From assembly GCA_013397115.1 (NCBI GenBank), contig VWZW01000987.1, forward strand, positions 193,188 to 257,187: a stretch of 64,000 bases of DNA, written 5' to 3'. The notes below the pieces were generated by a model that saw only the letters and a list, made by a program, of their open reading frames with translations, was not told where the DNA came from and did not search any database. Origin of the DNA: Edolisoma coerulescens (lineage: Eukaryota; Chordata; Aves; Passeriformes; Campephagidae). Of the stretch, positions 11,801 through 23,290 are shown in pieces. Position 1 is the stretch's first letter. Every line of letters begins with the position of its first letter. The position numbers and the translations under genes are program-made.

Positions 11801-13700
11801 CTTCACCTGGTGTAGGCAGGGATTTTTGGTGATCAGGCTCACAGGCCCATCTGCCATCAGCAGACACATTTGTAGCAGAAGCTCAAAGTCCAGCTTTTCT
11901 GTCTCTGGCTTGTGGAGCCAAATTCTGCTTTCAGGAGCATCGCCTCCCTGCTAACTCTGCAGGAACAAGGAACAGAGAATCCAGATCACCAGAAAAAAAA
12001 AAAAAAGCCTGGATAAATATTGTCAGTTGGGTTGTCCCCTTTTTGCTTCATTAACCCAGGCTGCTGCCACATATTCTGCTGCTGGCCTGCTCAAATGCTG
12101 GTTCACCTTTCAAGGCTGAGTCTGATGCAGTCAGGCAGAGAGAGGCTGAGTGGGATCTCCTCAGCAAAGGCACCACAGTTAATGACCCGGAACGGCCTGG
12201 CAGGGCGGTAATGACCCTGCTGGAAGCCAGCAGCCCTGCACCAGCTGTCCCTGTATTGTGCAACAGATGGGGGTGGGAGGTTCATCAGACACAACATCAT
12301 TAGGGCTTTGGCCACGGACCAGGAGCGGGGCAAAGTGAGCGAGGAAGGCTCCACAGTCAGCTGTGCAAAGTGGCATCCAGGATGCTCCCTCTCCCCAGTG
12401 CAGAGAGCAGCTTTGGAGGGGATGGGAGAATCCAGTGGTTGCAAGAAGGGAAATTGGGGCACAAGAAAGAGAAGGACTGAGCTGGTGGTGTATTGAGAGC
12501 CGGCCAGGAGTCAGAGGAGGGATGGGATGGATGAGAAGCTGGTGCTGCATCTGCCTTGTGCTGACAGGCACTGAATTCCCAGAGCTCTTAGAACTCCCGT
12601 TTGTGCAAGCTCGCACAGGAACAGCTGACCCACAGCTGGAAATGTGCTGCTCTTGTGGGTCAGAGCCCCAAGCCTTGCAGCTCTCCTGTTCTGTTCCCAA
12701 GTGAAGGAATTCAGAGGTTAGGAACAGCCATTTGGTCTCCTGGCCAGGGCCATCTGGGCCGGGCACCAGGACTCTGAAGCTGCCTGGTGCCAAATGTCTT
12801 GGGGCAGAGATAAACGGGGCATCCTCATCCATAAAGCCTTGGTCTGTGGGGAAAAGTCAGCCGAGAGGCAGGATGAAGTGTCATTTGCAGTTTTATATGT
12901 GCAACTGGCCTGACAAGAGCTGGAAGCCTGCAAGGAGTCTGGGAATAACTACGGAGAGCATCTGGCGGGTCCCTGCGGCAGCAGCGTCTCACTTGTCGCC
13001 TTTGGTCACTTCACTGTGACCAGCATGCAAAATGCTTTTTGCAAAACTCAAATCATTTTGCCAGCATTCCTCTACGCACCTGAGAAATGGATCTGTCTCT
13101 CCAAAGAGGAGAACATCATGATTCCGTGTGAAAATGGAACAATTCAGAGTAATCAGGTCCACTACTGGGCAAAAAGAAGAAAGTAGTTTTTTTTAAAGGT
13201 ACCTTTTTAACATTTCCCTCACTTTTGCTGCAGGAGGGGAGGCTGGGAGCAGGCCAAACCCAAGTGAGACACAGTGGCAGGCTTTTGTCTCTAAAAACCT
13301 ACAAAACAAATTCATAACCTCTATTGTCTGCAGTCAGACAGGCATTAGAGGTGTCTCAGTGCTGTCCTGCAGCACGGAGGTGAATTATCCTACCAGGAAG
13401 TGTCAGAAAGCACTCTTGAGCTTATTGGAATTAATTAACACATGTCCATGGTAACCTTGAACTCCCTGTCAAGAATATGTGGCCTTGCTTGCTGTGAATA
13501 ACCCTTAGATGATGATTTAAGCAGTATTTTCCTTTTTGATTTCTGCCTTTGTCCTCTGAGCCAGGCTCTGCTGTGTCTCAGGGACTCGAAGGCAGCCCCC
13601 CAGCATTTTTAACCTCTCTTCCAGGCAAAGAAGCACCCCCGTGCGCATCAAGAACAGAGGAATGTGCCGAACTCCTCTCGCCAGCTCCTCTCTGAACTGA
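8803..13700 (+). CDS. Kazal-type serine protease inhibitor, SPINK1-like, four coding exons
   Basis: This is a small secreted inhibitor of trypsin-like serine proteases. The coding exons are 8803-8857, 10290-10324, 10900-11012 and 13625-13700, with GT/AG introns of 1432, 575 and 2612 bp and compatible phases, giving 92 residues. Residues 1-19 form a signal peptide (begins MKVAGVFLLLSLALC, probable cleavage after YQG) that resembles mammalian SPINK1. The Kazal domain has cysteines at 33, 42, 50, 61, 64 and 82 with spacing C-x8-C-x7-C-x10-C-x2-C-x17-C and the hallmark VCGTD and Y-x-NEC motifs. By family knowledge the disulfides pair I-V, II-IV and III-VI. The predicted P1 residue is Arg44 (C-T-R-E-F), which suggests trypsin-like targets. 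A 10-residue tail follows the last cysteine, unlike SPINK1, which ends there. The third intron falls inside the Kazal domain. TATA box and poly(A) signal flank the gene. Family assignment is firm; orthology to a named SPINK gene is not established. Confidence 0.93.
10251..10289 (+). repeat. CT dinucleotide repeat acting as the polypyrimidine tract of intron 1
   Basis: A nearly pure pyrimidine run dominated by CT dinucleotides leads directly into the AG acceptor of exon 2 of the Kazal inhibitor gene. The splice signal is therefore itself a microsatellite that may vary in length between individuals. Confidence 0.75.
11992..12006 (+). repeat. Short poly(A) run
   Basis: A run of about 15 A bases inside intron 3 of the Kazal inhibitor gene. 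No retroposed gene copy is evident upstream of it. Confidence 0.8.
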
Positions 13701-13758
13701 GGCGCAGCCGTTCCAGAGATGAGAGCGCAAAGCTGTCCCCTCACCCGCTCAGACCCCC

Positions 13759-13764
13759 AATAAA
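13759..13764 (+). terminator. Poly(A) signal of the Kazal inhibitor gene
   Basis: AATAAA lies 58 bases after the TGA stop and is followed by a TG-rich stretch (about 13780-13792) typical of a downstream cleavage element. The predicted 3' UTR is only about 80 bases, as is common for SPINK transcripts. Confidence 0.75.
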
Positions 13765-14385
13765 ATGGAAGCATCGCCATGTCCTGTGCTGGGATTTCTT
13801 ACACACACAGCAATCCCCCTTTCCCCGCCACTTAAAGCACCTTCCTGAAAAATATGGTTTGTTCTGGTGATGCCCGTAAAGAGCTGTGAGCAAATTGCTG
13901 ACAGAGCCCCAGGGACGAGGCTGGGACGTGCCCAAGGAGAGAGCCAGGCTCTGGCATAACAAGGTGGCTCTTTTTTTTTGCATCAAGAATTTTGTTTTCC
14001 TTTCCTAAACTTCCAGTATTCCAACAACAGGAAGTTTTTAGCATTCTCACGACTTGCAATTGCATTTGTTAAACACAGGGCATTAAAGCCCTTGCTCCAG
14101 AGCCTTTGCCAGGAGAAAGAACCCAACAAGTCATCTCCATGCTGACCTGTCTCCAGCCTTGTCTGTATGCCAGTGCCCCATCACATGGTCCCTGTGCACC
14201 AAGAGTCACCAGCCTCACGCTTGTCCTGCAGGTCACAGCTACCCAGTGCCTCAGAAAACCCAAAGGATTCCATTTTTCCAGGCAAAATTCTTTTTTTTCC
14301 CCTTCTACTGCCCTTGGTGAGCTTTGCTGCTGGCACTGATGACCTGGCCTGAGGGCTGTGGGCTGGCAGGATGGGAGATGCCTTT
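13765..14385. other. Spacer between the inhibitor gene and CR1
   Basis: Unique DNA after the poly(A) signal. It has one short T run at 14288-14297 and no supported coding exon. Confidence 0.5.
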
Positions 14386-14902
14386 CCAAGAAGGACTTGA
14401 AGGTGCTGGTGGATGAGAGGCTGGACACGAGTCAGCAATGTGCACTCGCAGCCCAGAAACCAGCCTTGTCCTGGGCTGCATCCAAAGCAGTGTGGGCAGC
14501 AAGGCGAGCGAGGGGATTCAGCCCCTCTGCTCTGACGAGACCCAGCTGCACCCAGCTCTGGGGCCCCCCGCATAAGAAAGACTTGGACTTGTTGGAGCAA
14601 GTCCAGAGGAGGCCGTGAAGACACTCCAAGGGCTGGATCACCTCTGCTATGGAGACAGGATGAGAGCTGGGAATGCTCAGCCTGGAGAACAGAAGGCTCT
14701 GAGGAGACCTTAGAGCCCCTTCCAGTGCCTAAAGGGGCTACAGGGGAGACTTCTTACAGGGGGTTGGAGTGACGGGACAAGGGGGGATGGCTTCAAACTG
14801 ACAGAGGGCAGGGTTGGGTTAAATATTAGGAAGAAGTTTTTTACAATGAGGGCGGCGAGACACCGGAATTGGTTGCCCAGAGAAGTTGTGGGTACCCCAT
14901 CC
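14386..14902 (+). mobile_element. CR1 LINE fragment, sense, truncated at an unresolved base
   Basis: The sequence matches the end of CR1 ORF2 and the adjoining 3' region. Recognisable stretches include CAGCCCAGAAACCAGCC, GTCCAGAGGAGGCC, TCAGCCTGGAGAACAGAAGG, TTAAATATTAGGAAGAAGTT and TTGCCCAGAGAAGTTGTGG. The reading frame is broken. Homology stops at the N at 14903, so the usual last 150 or so bases and terminal octamers are absent. Confidence 0.9.
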
Positions 14903-14903
14903 N
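14903..14903. other. Single undetermined base (N)
   Basis: An N marks an abrupt change from CR1 sequence to a CpG-dense block. The missing CR1 tail suggests unassembled sequence at this point. Confidence 0.6.
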
Positions 14904-15130
14904 AGCTGGATCCCGCAGCCGGCGGGACGCGCGGCCGGGCGGGCGGGGAGCGGCGCTGGCCCCGCGGGCGCGCAGCGGGCGGGCGGTGCTGCTGCTGCCG
15001 GCCCTGCCGGGGGGCTGGAAGCCGCTGAGCTGGGGTAGCCGAGGCACTCGGCCTCGCCGCATCCCTATCCCTCACGCCCCGGGACCCACGGGCAGGTTTG
15101 CGGGGATGCTCCTCCGCCCAGGGGGCTGCA
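14904..15130. promoter_or_regulatory. CpG-dense block, CpG-island-like
   Basis: About 200 bases are very rich in G, C and CpG, with runs such as GGCGGGACGCGCGGCCGGGC and CCCCGCGGGCGCGCAGCGGG. This is far above the local background. It could be a promoter-associated CpG island of an unrecognised transcript, or the edge of a poorly assembled region. No TATA box or supported coding exon adjoins it. Confidence 0.45.
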
Positions 15131-15177
15131 AGGACGAGAGTGGCCCCGGCGGGTGTGCCCTGCGCTGGAGGGCTGTG

Positions 15178-15239
15178 ACTGTGTGTGTCTGTGTCTGTGT
15201 CTGTGTCTGTGTCTGTGTCTGTGTCTGTGTCTGTGTCTG
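15178..15239 (+). repeat. TGTGTC hexanucleotide microsatellite
   Basis: About nine perfect copies of GTGTCT, preceded by a short GT run. It keeps several reading frames open on both strands and so creates artificial VC-, DT- or QT-repeat proteins. Confidence 0.95.
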
Positions 15240-18200
15240 CCTGGCACTGGCACAGCACCGCCAGCTGCTCCCTGGGGAGCCGGGCACTCCCCTGCTTGTG
15301 CCAAAGGGCTGTCGTGAGTGAGCCCAAAACAGCCTGGGACAGAGCATTTGGAGCCGGGGGTCGGACCCTCATGGGGTTCCCTGTGATTCATAGCCCTTCG
15401 GTAAATGACAGTTTGTATTTGGAGCAAACCCAATGCTTTGTTCTTAGCAAATCCTGAAATTCGCTGCGGGTAGAGAGATGAGTCCCCTTTATGAAGAAGT
15501 GGCTGAAACACACACAAACAAAAAAATATGCATGATCCAGCTGAGAGAGCTCCAGTGCTCACTTGAAATTTCAAATGCAGCCAGATGCAGCTGCAAGGGG
15601 GGAAGCACAGGCTCCTCTTCTCAGATCTGCCAGCGAGTGCCCGCAGTTGAGGGAGAGATGAAAAACGACTCACTTTGCCCACATGTAAAATTAATTCACT
15701 GAAGGTGGTAGTCCCAAATAGGCTTGGGACTGTGAATCGCCTTGACATCTTTGCACACAGGGGATCCTGGAAGGATGCCTCCCACAGCTGGGATATTGCT
15801 GATTCTGCTGCATCATAAGAAATGGAGCGTAGCTTTTATCCAGGGAGATCTCTGCAAGTGAGGCTGGCAGGAGGGGAGACTGATCCTCCCTACACCATTC
15901 ATTCACTGCTCTTGGGCTTTGTGGCATGGCTAAACCCACCTTAGCTCCAAACTCATCCCAGTTGGTTCCTTCTACCCAGCAGAACACTGAAAAGTGCACT
16001 GAGGCCAGTTTATGCCAAGCAAAACATCTTTCCTGCCCATGCCATTTCTGGGAAACATCACCCAGTGTTAGCCAAGAGCGTTTCTTTGATGAAGTGAGGT
16101 GCTGACCGAGCCTGCAAAGCAGCAGGTCTCGTCAGCCGCACGGCTGAGCGCAGCCTGCGTCTCCCCAGGCACTGTTCTGATGAGAACTGGCATTCCTGCT
16201 AAATGTCAGCCACATCCGTTTCACAGCAAGGTCTGTATCAGCCTGGAGATTATGGGAAGCAGCAGGTCAGGGGCCACTCTGTAGCTCTGCACAGCAGGGG
16301 GACATCAGGCAGAACCAGTGGCAAGTTTCCAGAAGGGAATGGTTCCTGTCCATATTTCAATTTTGGCTTGAACAAGGGCAAATCTGAGGTGCAGGTGCAA
16401 AGTTTAGCCTCATCCTCAAAAGCCAGTCTTCTGCCCCCAGAAAAGTTCTTTCCTGAAGCCGAGGAGGTGAACACTTCATCCGAGCTGCTCCTCTGCCATC
16501 TGATCCCAGCAGAGCCTGGAGCTGTCCTGCCAGCAGCCAGCCTGACTTTTCTGAGACAGCAGCTTGCTTCCCTGTGTCTCCATGATTCTGTTTCCAGTGC
16601 TGGTGAGCTGGCAGGGACAGGGCAAAAGGGAGAGTGACAGGAGGAATGGCTTCAATTCTTGGTTTCTTTGTCTAAATAGCTGCAGCCCTTCAGGCTCCTT
16701 CCCAGGGCAGTGCTTCTGTCCGTGTGTTTGGGAGAGCCCTGAACACGTTTTGAATTATGCAGCAAGGGAAAAACAGGATTTGCCAAGTCAGAGGAAGGGC
16801 TCAGCCATCCATCTCCCTCCTCCTTCCCTTCTGGCTGCTCCCAGAGGGCTCAGCCAGGGCAAAAATGGAAAGGCCAAGAGCACATGGTGGGTGAGGAGAA
16901 TCCCAAAGGAGGGTACAGAGGGCTCAGCATTTACTGCCCTGGGGAAGCTCTGGCACAGAGCAACGCAATTCCTGCCCCAGTGCTGCAATTCCTGCCCCAG
17001 TGCCATGCTGCTCGGAATAAAAACTAATTTAACGATGAAGAGGGGAAATTCCGAAAATAACCTGGGTGGTTGCAACAGCCAGGGCTCCGAGAAAGCAGGA
17101 TACACCCACAGGGCCCAGCCCTGGCCAGCTCCCAGCCTGCCTCCCCTGGGAGCACCAGCACATCCACGGGAGGAGCAGGTGGTTTGGAAGCTGGCAATGC
17201 TTCCCTTCACCTCCCTCTTCCTGCCATCCAGGGGCATCTCTCCTGCAATCTTTCTCCAGGATTTGCTTTTCAGGTGGAAACTTCTCAAAGCAGGGTTGCA
17301 TCTCAGTGCCTCCAAAGCAGCCCTGGGTACTGCCAAGCCTCAGGAACGTCACAAGAGCAATGAAAACAAGAGAGCTAAGGGCAGAAGGCCCAGAGGAGCA
17401 TTTTCAGATCAGGAAAACATGTTTCTTCAAATTGAGGCTTTTCTGCCAGCAAAAATTCTTGTAAAATTCAGCTGGGGAAGCCCTTCCCCCTCCACCTTCT
17501 GGAACACTTTCCTGAAGCTCCCACCTGGGAGGCAATATCTATTTCCATTGCCAGTGGCATTTGACTTCATGATGTCATGGTAGCATACTGTGAATTCAGG
17601 TTTAGAACTGGACTGAGGGACTTCTGTGAAATGCGAGACCCAAGCTGAGAAGAAGCCCAGAATTTTCAGTAGTTGCAAAATATTCACGTATTCAGGCCTG
17701 TTTGGAAGAGGCAGCTTCGGTACCACCTTTGCCCACTGCAGCCTTCCCCAACATTCCTCTGCTAAGAAGGCTTCTATTTTAGCCACGTTTTCAGCATCAG
17801 ATTTGTTTTTCCAGTCTGGAAATAAGCAGAGCCTTCCTCAGATTTGCTGCAGCTGCCGGAGGGCACTTTCCGTGAGGCGTGTTCAGTTCTAGGAGACTTG
17901 TTTTGGGGGAGCTGAATTAAACCCAATTTTGTGGGCTGGCAAGGAGAGCTCCCCTTTGCAGACACCCCATGGGAACCCATCTGCTGCTGGAAAGGCTCCT
18001 GTGTGCTCTGATGTTTCCACGTGCCACCTCCCAGATCTGGCCTTTGGCAAAGGATGCAGACAGAGGTGTCCCAGTGCCCAGGGCAGGGCAGAGATCCAGA
18101 GCCTACTCTCCTTGATGGGTACACAGCCACTTCAGCTGCTGCTGTTGTGACAACCTCAACGAGAGATGTCAGGAGTGCCAGCAGATGCAAACAGTTTTGT

Positions 18201-21200
18201 CATGGTGGAGAGGCAGCTGCCAGCCCAGCACAGCAGCACCGCTGTGGCAGAGGGGTCACGCTGCCAAGCTTGAGGCCACCGAAGGAAATACCAATTGGTT
18301 CCACTCGAGAGGGAAACGACAGTGGTAATGCCCTGCAAAGGAAAAGTCTGACTGAAATGGAAGGATGCTTTTAAACTGCAAATTTCCTTTCATCTAAACC
18401 ACAGCTCGGGCTACGCAGGGAAAAGCTGTCCTTGGCAAATGTGTGGGAATGAGCTGGAAGTGGCTCTGCACCGATACAGAGAGCCTGTCCCCAGGGCTTA
18501 GTGGGGCTGGAGTGGGATCAGTGCTAAATAAGAGAGTGGACACTTCTCAGCAGTGGGCTGAAACCACCCCGATAACCACAGCCATGGCACATATAGCCAC
18601 AACTGGAGCTGCACATTTGAGGCGAGATCTCAGCTTTTGCTTTCTAAGGTCTCTGAGCTGTTTCAGAGATGGCAGATGACAGGAAGAGTTTGTATCTCTC
18701 TCTATCAAAAGACAGCAAGCTTCCAGGAATCGGGAGCATCCACAGTGTTCTGCAGACAGCGCAGACAGCACAGCAGCCCTGCCAATGTTTCAACACTCCT
18801 TTTCTGGCCTTTATCTTTCATCAGGCACACTCCACTTCGAGCAAGGACAGGAGGGGCTGGAAGTGCCAGCTCTGCGTGGTGCTGGCACGTGAAGCTGGAT
18901 TCCTTGCACCCTACACGCTGTTGGAGACCTCCCAGCGCTGCAGTCGGCATTAGCGCTGCGGGTGGACTCAATGCTGAGAAGTTCTGCTTCCTTCCAACTA
19001 AGCAGCACAGCTCCTGGAAAGCTCCCAGGCAAAGGTCCTGCCCTTCACCTATGCCAGAACAATAACCTGTTGTAGCACGGCTCAGCAGGGCTGGGTTGCA
19101 GACTTTCCAATAACTTCAGTGCTTTTCTAGCTGCAAAAGCGTGCCACAAATAGAAAATCACGTGTGCGGTTTAACCCGAACGGGCTGCTGGCCTCTGAGA
19201 GAAGGTTGGATCCTTCCTGGCACACCCTGGCATGGATTTAGGTGGTGATCCACCCCCACACCTGCGTGGTGGGGTGCTGGGAAGCTCTCCTGCGCTGGCA
19301 GATGGTATAATGTGGCTTGAAGCCACAAAGACATTAGGTCAGTGCAAGTGTCCAGCTTGCAGGTGGCATCACTCTCATGGACGGAGATCTGATGCATTAA
19401 TCAGAGACCCCCTATCAGCCCTCTTTTCTGAAGTCATTATCCATAAGGAGAAGGGAAGCAGCAGCCTCCCTACGTGCCCTGTCACACACCCTGGGGCACT
19501 GTCCCCCCCAGTAACGCCCTCACGGGTGCAGATGGTGTTTAACTCCAGAGGCAGGATTCCAGGACCTGAAAGCAAAAGCCAGGATCCCTCAAGGTGGGCA
19601 CATCAGGGGCTAAACATGGGGGTGAAAGAGCCAAGGCAGGACTGAAGCATTAGGCAAGGCACGGCTGGGGCAGGGAAGGAGGTCCCACAGCCCTTGCACT
19701 GATGGCCACGTGCGAGTCCAAAGGCAGGGGATGAGTTATTGCACATGGCAGCGAGATGGCACAAACGCCTGGCTCAGTGTGCCAATACCTGTGGATATGG
19801 CAGAGCTCTGGATCCAGCCCCAGCAAGGCACCACAGGGAGCTGCACCAGCACAGCTGCAGCTGCTACTGGGCTGGAAATGTTTCTGGCTGCCCCGGGGCT
19901 TGGGCAGGAGGTCTCTCTCTTTCCTCACCCCACTCCCGGTCACAAGCACACAGGAATTTGGTAAGCACAGGGATTGTTCAGGGCACATTTCCAAGGGGAT
20001 GGAGCCATAGGTGGTGACTCTCCTGGCCTCTGCTGGCATTCCTGGCTGGTTCTGGGCACTGCACCGCTGCCAGCCAGAGGCAGCACAGCGGGGAAGAAAA
20101 ATATCTGCACTGTGAGCTCCTCTCCTCCACCTGACAGCAGAACCCACACAGTGCAAGAGGGGAGTGGAGGTATCGCCTTGCCAGTGTGGATGGGTTGTTC
20201 TAGGGAACAGCACACACATTCATCCTGTCTGGAAAGCTCCAGGAACCGTGCAGACTCGGCTACAGTGTCTGAAATCAAACCAGCGTGGGGCAGAACCCCA
20301 GAGTTCTGCCCTCCAGCCCTTCTCTGGCCACTGACAACCCCCGTGCCCTGAGCTCAGCTTCTCCCATTCAACAGAATCTTCTAATTTTGGTGCTCAGAAA
20401 CAATCACTACCATGCCTGAGCTTTCCAGTTTGCCTGGTAGTGTGAGAGAGACAGGTAGAGCATATAAAGTAAGACAGAGTTCAAGGCCAAGGTCTTTCTG
20501 AGAAAAAGCTGAAATATTAAGCATAAACTGGTTTGGTCATAATGAGTGCACCATTGTTTCTGCTGTTCCTTTTTAGCCCAGAGCCACGAATAACCCCAAG
20601 CTCCTGGCAAAGGAAAGTGACTATCTGGTTACAAATAACTTCCCAAAAAGCAATTAAGAAAAGTTCTATTCACCTCTATGGGCACTGGGGCAGACAAACA
20701 TCTTCTGGTTCCAGCTCTGACATGCTCCCTATCCTGATCCAACTCCTTTTAAAGATAAATCCTGCCTTAGAGGCAGCTAATTGACTTCAAAGGCAGGTCC
20801 AGGCTTTTCCAGCTCTCTTACAGGCAAAGTGAAGGTTTTGGCCCAAACAGGACACCTGGACAAGGAATCATATATTTAAAGTTGCATAGTTGAACTACCA
20901 TTCTCGGAAATAAGGCCCACGAGAGCACCCTCAGTAACCAGTCCCCACAGCAGGAGCACTTTCCCATGCAAACAAGTTCCTGTTCATTGGGGCATGTTAT
21001 GTACAGCCTCCACAAGCCACAGTTCATCACTTTTGGGGTCCTGTGCCTATTTTAAGCCCATAATTCCTACTTGCTTGTGTAAAATGCTGCTGGGATGACC
21101 CACTGAAATTGAGGCAAAGGAAATGAGCTCCAGAGCTGGGTATTCAAGGGTCGCAGCTGGAGGCAGTGTGACTGCAATTCTGAAAGCCATGAAGGCTTCC

Positions 21201-22789
21201 ACATCCTAAACCCTGACCCATGTATATAATGGCCAGAAAGCTCCTTACCAATGTGGAAACTGGAAAACAGCACCTTTGTCACATTACCCCCAGGGAAGCC
21301 AGCAAACCTGCTGTCATACCCCTGCAGAGTCACTGCAGCACCTTCCACACTCGCTCTCTGCTGCTGCTGTTGGAAGGGTTTGAGTTTGGAGGAGCCTTCA
21401 AACAAGCCCTTGACTCCGGGTCACCAGCCTGACGTGTGTGCTCTGCATGGAAGGGTCAGTGCCATTCCACGTCCCTGCTTGCCTTGGACACATTTGGCTT
21501 CACCATGAGAAATAAGCCACAAATCAGACGGGGGCACAAAGAGTAGCCACACAAGCTGTTTTGCTTCAGCAAAGATAAGGCCAGAGACCAAACAGGAACC
21601 TCAGAGGAAAATTAAAAAATATCACTGCAAACTTGTAGCCTGGCAATGTGCCTAATTGGGCATTGCCCACATCGAGAGGAGATATTCCTGTGAAAACCTG
21701 GTGCTGAGTAACTCGCTCCCAGCCTGGAGATGGGATCCTGCACAAACACCTGCCACTGGAAATCCGGGAGGGGAGATGTAACAGGAAGCGGCAGGAGGTA
21801 CATAAAATGTAATTTTCTCTTCCTCTGATCGAGCATGTTGAAGAATAGCTTGCCTGTGTTGAGACAGAGTGTGAAAACCACCTTGTCAATAGATAGAAAT
21901 CATGGGGTTGTGGAGCTAGTCAGGGCAAGAGGTTTTATCTCTGGACCATCAAGGGAGAAATAATTCTCTAGAAAAATCAATGAAATTTAAATGAGTACAT
22001 AGGAATGGCTGGTTTAGCCCCAAAGGTCCATCCAGCCAAGCACTGTGCTTCCAGCACAATATGCCCTTCATCAAGAGAACAGAGTTGGGCAGTTCCCGAG
22101 GGCACCGTGAACGTGAGAGATGTGTGGAGATGTGGAGTGCCACAAAACAGATGCCATCCCCTCAGATCCTCCCAGTTCCCCCACATCCAGCATCAAAATT
22201 AGGCTGTTTGGGCAGTTCTGCTGGAGGATCTGAGGGTCTGGCACCCCCCTCCACAGTTCAAGATCGTGGCCAAGGACTCAGGGGCCCATTGGCAGAGCCA
22301 GGCAGGAATTGTCTGGGCAAGGAGCTGTTCCATGGCAGAGGGGTCACATCCCCCTCTGTGTGACCACAGACAGAGGGGCATGGCTGTCCCCAGACACCCA
22401 TCTGGATCATGTCAGCTGGGCTGGAGGTTTCAGTCACATTCTGCCACCCCTCCTGAACCTGGGAATGAGAAATATCTGTCTGTGCCATGGGAAAACTGGC
22501 GAAGTGTCTGGTGTGCTTCCACAACTTACAAGGATCCTAATTAAATACCAAGAGATGCTTTTCTCTGTTCACAGCTTCCATTCTCTCCTCAACACGCAGC
22601 CACCAAGGTCTGTGGTCTCAGCTCAAGGCTTGGCCCTCAGAGCTGCTTCTGGCAGTGTCTGATTCTTCAGCTCTGGAGCTGAATCCTTCCAAAATGCCAT
22701 CAACAGCTGTGCCATCTCTCTAATTCCATGGTAATATCACCAATTAATATAAATAAAGCTTGAAGGAGCCTAAGGAGCTCAAAGCTGTA
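15240..22789. other. Long noncoding stretch
   Basis: No recognisable exon. A + strand frame of 334 codons from an ATG at 16582 to 17583 is longer than expected but encodes no known domain, contains a local duplication and lacks a convincing promoter. Apart from that tandem duplication, no interspersed repeat is recognised. Confidence 0.45.
16965..17004 (+). repeat. 20-bp direct tandem duplication
   Basis: GCAATTCCTGCCCCAGTGCT occurs twice head to tail; the second copy ends CA in place of CT. It falls inside a long but unrecognised open frame. Confidence 0.85.
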
Positions 22790-23290
22790 TCAGGTGTTTT
22801 CCCACTTTCTTTTCGAAGGCTTCCAGTAATGGAATTTCCACAACTTCCCCGAGAAACCATTTCCCAGCATCTGTGTCTTTCTGGTTTGGCTCAGACATCT
22901 TCTCCTAACCATGAAAGACACAGAGGAAAAAAACCATTTTCTTCCTCTTCTCAGTAGCTTTTTACACATTGCAAGAGCTTCACACTTATCCTGTTTTGCC
23001 TCAATCTTTAGTAAACAATTCTCTCCCTTCCTTCCGTCTCCTGCTAGGTCAGATTTTCTCTCCTTCTCCCTGTTCCTACTGCTATCTTCTATTCTTAACC
23101 TAATCCAAACCTGAAATCTGATGCTTGGGGTAAGTTCCACCAAGCCTTTTCCACCAGCCTTCTCATAGGACACTTTGACCCACAAAGACCATGCATTATT
23201 CAGAGCAGTTCTTTGGCATTTCTGCTTCACTGACACACAACACTACGCTGATCATTTCACCTTTATAGCTCCTAGCAAAGTCTGTCAAAC
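22790..23290 (-). mobile_element. Ancient CR1-type LINE relic, antisense
   Basis: On the + strand the order of motifs follows the reverse complement of the old CR1/X-LINE 3' region: a TTTCCACAACTTCCCCGAGA block, a TCTTCTCCTAACCATGA block, CTTCCTCTTCTCAGTAGC, a stretch similar to TTATC..TGCCTCA..TCTTTAGTAAAC, then CCAGCCTTCTCATAGGACAC. It is heavily diverged and has no open frame of the element. Confidence 0.55.

Noticed and set aside
14710..15748. Long - strand frames with DT/QT or HR repeats
   Set aside because: Produced by the hexamer microsatellite and CpG-dense block, and crossing the unresolved base at 14903.
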